Assembly (NCBI GenBank): GCA_937952095.1
Contig: CALFYG010000277.1
Span: 1 to 43,234 of the forward strand
Length of the DNA: 43,234 nucleotides
Origin: an uncultured Micrococcales bacterium
Lineage (GTDB): Bacteria > Actinomycetota > Actinomycetes > S36-B12 > UBA10799
Direction of reading: 5' to 3'
Below, one piece after another: positions 40,386-43,234 of the stretch. The position numbers and the translations under genes are program-made. The notes beneath the pieces are model-generated. The model worked only from the letters and a program-made list of their open reading frames with translations, had not been told where the DNA came from and searched no databases. Positions within the stretch are counted from its first letter, which is position 1; the number at the start of each line of letters is the position of its first letter.

Positions 40386-40594
40386 GTGAGCAGTTGAAGG
40401 TTCAGGGCATGACGTGTGGGCACTGCGCCCATGCGGTGACCGAGGAGCTCGGGGCGCTCGAGGGCGTGACCTCGGTGTCCGTCGACCTGGTCCCGGATGG
40501 GGTCTCGACGGTGACTGTGGAGGCCGCAGGACCGCTGGACCAGAACGCGGTGCGCGCGGCCCTCAGCGAGGCCGGCGACTACCACCTGGTCTGA
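40382..40594 (+). CDS. copZ: CopZ-like copper chaperone (HMA domain)
   Basis: 70 aa, one heavy-metal-associated domain with M-T-C-G-H-C-A-H, the Cu(I)-binding C-x-x-C motif at C12/C15, and the beta-alpha-beta pattern V-T-S-V-S-V-D-L then V-R-A-A-L-S-E-A-G. It carries Cu(I) to an exporter or to CsoR. It overlaps csoR by 4 nt, so both are made from one copper-induced mRNA. The usual partner CopA is absent nearby. Confidence 0.92.
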   Translation: MSEQLKVQGMTCGHCAHAVTEELGALEGVTSVSVDLVPDGVSTVTVEAAGPLDQNAVRAALSEAGDYHLV

Positions 40595-40595
40595 G

Positions 40596-40736
40596 CCCAC
40601 AACTGGGGCCGACAGCGGTCCCAGGCCCCAGTTATGGGGTGAGCAGGACGTGACACCCACGGGCAAGGGCGACAATTCGGGCCCACAACTGGGGCGTGGC
40701 GACCCGTCCATCTCTGCGCAGGCCCCAGTTATGGGG
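40596..40736. repeat. Two inverted-repeat units of the CCCACAACTGGGGCC family
   Basis: CCCACAACTGGGGCC at 40596 pairs with GGCCCCAGTTATGGGG at 40624; CCCACAACTGGGGCG at 40682 pairs with GGCCCCAGTTATGGGG at 40721. The 16-base right arm is identical in both units, 97 bp apart. The left 15-mer is identical to the one at 25370. No gene lies in 40595-40762. Confidence 0.87.
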
Positions 40737-40762
40737 TGCGCACCAAGAGTTACAGTGGCGGC

Positions 40763-41542
40763 GTGAACAGGTCGTTGGTCTTCATCCACGGCCGATGGGC
40801 GCAGAGCGGCGACTGGGTAGGTGCCATCAACACCGGCCTCGAGTCCGCGGGCCGGGACCAGCTGACCGAGGACGTCGACATCGTCGAGGTCGACTACGCC
40901 GATGTGCTCCATGACGTGCTCGCCTCGATGCCCGAGCGGGAAATCGAAGTCACCGAGCCCTCTCCGAACTACCACCGTCACCAACGCATGGTGCGCCTGT
41001 CCATGCACCCGTTCACCACCCGGCCGACGAGCCCCTACGACTTCTTCCCCAAGGAGTGGGTCACGCGGTTCCTCATGAGCCGGATGCCGGAGATCCAGCG
41101 GTACCGCGCGAACCCACAGGTGCGCGCTGCGGTGCGGGCGAGTTGCCTCGAGCAGCTGCCGAAGGGCGACCTGCTGATCGTGGGGCACAGCCTCGGCGCA
41201 GTCGTCGCCTACGACCTGCTGCACTACCTGCCGAAGGACACCCACGTTGAGCTGCTGCTCACGATCGGCAGCCCGATGGCGCGACGGCCGTGGCGCGAGA
41301 CGTTGCAGGAGTTCCGGGGCCGCTTCCCGACCAGCACCGTGACCACCTGGGTGAATCTCGTCAACAAGGGCGACTGGGTGACGGCCGGGGACGGGATCCA
41401 CCTCTGGTACCCGCAGGCCATCGACACGTTCGCCAGCCTGGGCCTCGGAATGCACGGCGAGACCCACTACCTCGCGAGCCAGCCCGCTGGGGTCGCGATC
41501 GGCGACGCCCTCACCCGCGCACAGACCCGAACCCACCGATGA
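40763..41542 (+). CDS. Alpha/beta hydrolase (serine type), unknown substrate
   Basis: 259 aa from GTG at 40763 (TACAGT ends 6 nt upstream); the frame is open to 40736 but that part is repeat flank. F-I-H-G-R-W near the start forms the oxyanion strand, S143 lies in V-G-H-S-L-G-A, and D-W-V-T-A-G-D and M-H-G-E-T-H-Y provide candidate acid and base. An insertion of about 70 residues (E-P-S-P-N-Y-H-R-H to R-Y-R-A-N-P-Q) precedes the nucleophile and may form a lid. It resembles lipase-like or esterase-like proteins. Its stop overlaps the nitrilase gene (ATGA), so the two hydrolases are coupled. Confidence 0.75.
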   Translation: MNRSLVFIHGRWAQSGDWVGAINTGLESAGRDQLTEDVDIVEVDYADVLHDVLASMPEREIEVTEPSPNYHRHQRMVRLSMHPFTTRPTSPYDFFPKEWVTRFLMSRMPEIQRYRANPQVRAAVRASCLEQLPKGDLLIVGHSLGAVVAYDLLHYLPKDTHVELLLTIGSPMARRPWRETLQEFRGRFPTSTVTTWVNLVNKGDWVTAGDGIHLWYPQAIDTFASLGLGMHGETHYLASQPAGVAIGDALTRAQTRTHR

Positions 41543-42261
41543 GGGTCGCCGCGCTGGGGATCGACTGCTCGGACCCCGACACCACGTGGCACACGGTCAC
41601 GCAGATCCCCGAGGTCGACCTGGTGGTTCTGCCGGAGTTGGCGTTCATGCCGTGGCTGTGCGCCACGCGGGAGGTCGATCCGGTCGCCTGGGCCCGCGCC
41701 GCCGAGGAGCAGCACCTCGAGCGCCTGGCCGACATCCCCGCCAGGGTGGTCGTCGGCACGCGTGCCAACGGGCGGCTCAACGAGGCGTTCGCCTTCACCG
41801 CCGACACCGGCTTGCAGGTCCTGCACCAGAAGACCTATCTGCCCGACGAGGAGGGATTCTGGGAGGCGAGTTGGTACGACCGCGGCCCGGTTTCCTTCCA
41901 GGTGATCGATACCCCGGCCGGTCGGGTCGGGACGAGCGTGTGCACCGAGATGTGGTTCACCCAGCACGCCTTCGCCGGCGCGGACATCATCGCCGTGCCG
42001 CGGGCCACCCCCATCGAGACCACCGAGAAATGGCTGGCCGGCGGGATGGCCCACGCGGTGACCTCTGGGGCCTTCTGCGTCTCCAGCAACCGCTCGGAGG
42101 CCGTGTCAGGGACGACCATGGGCGGCGCCGGATGGATCGCCGACCCGGACGGCACCATGCTGGCGGTGACCTCGGCCGTGCAGCCGGTCATCGTCGCCGA
42201 CCTCGACCTCGAGGTCGCCCGGACCGCGAAGTCCACCTACCCGCGCTACGTGGAGCGGTGA
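41539..42261 (+). CDS. Carbon-nitrogen hydrolase (nitrilase superfamily)
   Basis: 240 aa. Catalytic triad E33 (V-L-P-E-L-A-F), K98 (H-Q-K-T-Y-L-P) and C135 (T-S-V-C-T-E-M-W). The fold cleaves nitriles, amides or carbamoyl groups; substrate is unknown. It is shorter than typical nitrilases (about 260-340 aa), with a compact C-terminus. The ATG overlaps the stop of the alpha/beta hydrolase. No other pathway genes are linked; the next gene, ppdK, is 126 bp on. Confidence 0.88.
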   Translation: MRVAALGIDCSDPDTTWHTVTQIPEVDLVVLPELAFMPWLCATREVDPVAWARAAEEQHLERLADIPARVVVGTRANGRLNEAFAFTADTGLQVLHQKTYLPDEEGFWEASWYDRGPVSFQVIDTPAGRVGTSVCTEMWFTQHAFAGADIIAVPRATPIETTEKWLAGGMAHAVTSGAFCVSSNRSEAVSGTTMGGAGWIADPDGTMLAVTSAVQPVIVADLDLEVARTAKSTYPRYVER

Positions 42262-42387
42262 CGCCCAGACACCCACACCCCCGGCCCACCACCTGTGGGC
42301 GCCCGGTCGGCCGCTGTTCGCGTACCCACCCCCGGTACTTCACCCAATGACCTACGAAGGGTTGCCTTGCGCGGCAGAATGGGACCC

Positions 42388-43207
42388 ATGACGGAAAAGA
42401 TGGTGTACGCGTTCTCTGAAGGCAACAAGGACCTCAAGGACCTGCTTGGCGGCAAGGGTGCCAACCTCGCCGAGATGACGAATCTGGGGCTGCCGGTGCC
42501 GCCGGGGTTCACCATCACCACTGAGGCCTGTCGTGACTACCTCGTCACCGGCGCCATGTCGAAAGATCTGCTCTCGCAGGTGCGCTCGAGCCTCGACGCG
42601 CTCGAGGAACAGATGGGCCGCACGCTCGGCGACCCCGAGAACCCCCTACTGCTCTCAGTGCGGTCGGGCGCCAAGTTCTCCATGCCGGGGATGATGGAGA
42701 CGGTCCTCAACATCGGTCTCAACGACGAGTCCGTCCACGGCCTCGCCGCCCAGTCCGGCAACGACCGGTTCGCCTGGGACTCCTACCGCCGGCTCATCCA
42801 GATGTTCGGCAAGACCGTGCTCGACCTCGACGGTGAACTGTTCGCCGATGCCCTGGCCGAGGTCATGGTCGAGTCGGGCGTCAGCTCCGACGTCCAGATC
42901 CCCGCCGACGCACTGAAGGGTCTCGTGAAGCGCTACGAGGACATCATCACCAGCCACGGCATGCACTTCCCGCAGGATCCGCGCGACCAACTGCTCGGCG
43001 CCATCGAAGCCGTCTTCCGTTCCTGGAACACCCCGCGCGCCCAGCTGTACCGCCGCCAGGAGCGCATCCCGAACGACCTCGGCACGGCGGTCAACGTGCA
43101 GGCGATGGTCTTCGGCAACTCCGGCGAGCACTCCGGCACCGGGGTGGCGTTCACCCGCGACCCGGCCACCGGTGCGCCCGGCGTGTACGGCGACTACCTG
43201 GAATCGG
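42388..43207 (+). CDS. ppdK: Pyruvate phosphate dikinase, N-terminal part (cut by contig end)
   Basis: About 273 codons of a normally 870-900-aa enzyme. Nucleotide-binding domain: F-S-E-G-N-K-D-L-K-D-L-L-G-G-K-G-A-N-L-A (in two parts), V-P-P-G-F-T-I-T-T-E-A, S-V-R-S-G-A-K-F-S-M-P-G-M-M and N-I-G-L-N-D. It interconverts pyruvate + ATP + Pi and PEP + AMP + PPi, and so is connected with pyrophosphate metabolism (see ppa). Start ATG at 42388 (CAGAAT ends 7 nt before it); an upstream in-frame GTG at 42295 is less likely. Real coding ends by about 43207, at Y-G-D-Y-L-E; what follows is adapter. Confidence 0.95.
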
Positions 43208-43234
43208 AGATCGGAAGAGCACACGTCTGAACTC
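43208..43234 (+). other. Illumina adapter read-through at the contig end
   Basis: The last 27 bases begin AGATCGGAAGAGCACACG and end TCTGAACTC, the TruSeq read-1 adapter. They are not genomic. The apparent stop of ppdK (TGA 43228-43230) lies in them. Confidence 0.98.

Noticed and set aside
1..43234. tRNA or rRNA genes
   Set aside because: No cloverleaf or T-loop pattern or rRNA motif was recognised on either strand by eye; a covariance search would be needed to be sure.

Overview
The window is GC-rich and densely packed, with GTG starts, 4-bp stop/start overlaps and several start codons sitting 6-8 nt after a TANNNT box (leaderless style). With a CtpE-like P-type ATPase, a DUF3159 protein, an alkB-rubredoxin-tetR cluster and a leaderless Cys-tipped leader peptide, it fits a chromosomal contig of a high-GC actinomycete (Actinomycetota). 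I cannot assign a genus. The last 27 bases are an Illumina adapter, so the right edge is an artefactual contig end.

Layout. 1-202: start of a terC gene (minus) behind a yybP-ykoY manganese riboswitch and a promoter. 233-5166: M20 hydrolase, EamA exporter, secreted DUF4189 protein, Ca-type P-ATPase. 5255-10068: two PAS-GGDEF diguanylate cyclases around a Sir2 deacylase. 10191-13017: epoxide-hydrolase-like protein and a DUF255 thioredoxin-domain protein. 13204-16207: redox block with MarR/DoxX on a twin operator, a 1-Cys peroxiredoxin behind a cysteine-tipped leader peptide and hairpin, a quinone-oxidoreductase-like MDR and a 56-aa membrane protein. 16312-18060: ParA/MinD-like ATPase coupled to a HAMP membrane sensor. 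18237-22646: tightly coupled operon of an ATP-binding/GNAT fusion, an MFS exporter and a circularly permuted ATP-grasp ligase, the best candidate for an undescribed biosynthesis/export system. 22687-26229: DUF3159, TIGR00266/AIM24, then alkB, rubredoxin and TetR.

26293-29079: an IS30-family element cut in two by an IS256-family element, with an exact 8-bp target duplication. 29138-35084: PBP4-type carboxypeptidase, inorganic pyrophosphatase, GGDEF-EAL protein with a degenerate EAL domain, YhhN protein, a small beta-rich protein and a thioesterase. 35111-42261: large LuxR (LAL-type) regulator with a degenerate P-loop, DUF2252, FUSC-like membrane protein, csoR-copZ, then an alpha/beta hydrolase coupled to a nitrilase-fold hydrolase. 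42388 to the end: 5' part of pyruvate phosphate dikinase.

Themes: c-di-GMP signalling (three GGDEF proteins), redox and metal homeostasis (Mn riboswitch, CsoR/CopZ, CtpE-like pump, peroxiredoxin, MarR/DoxX), hydrocarbon and lipid metabolism (AlkB, rubredoxin, thioesterase, epoxide-hydrolase fold), and short repeat arrays at gene 3' ends, one family of which occurs at two loci about 15 kb apart.
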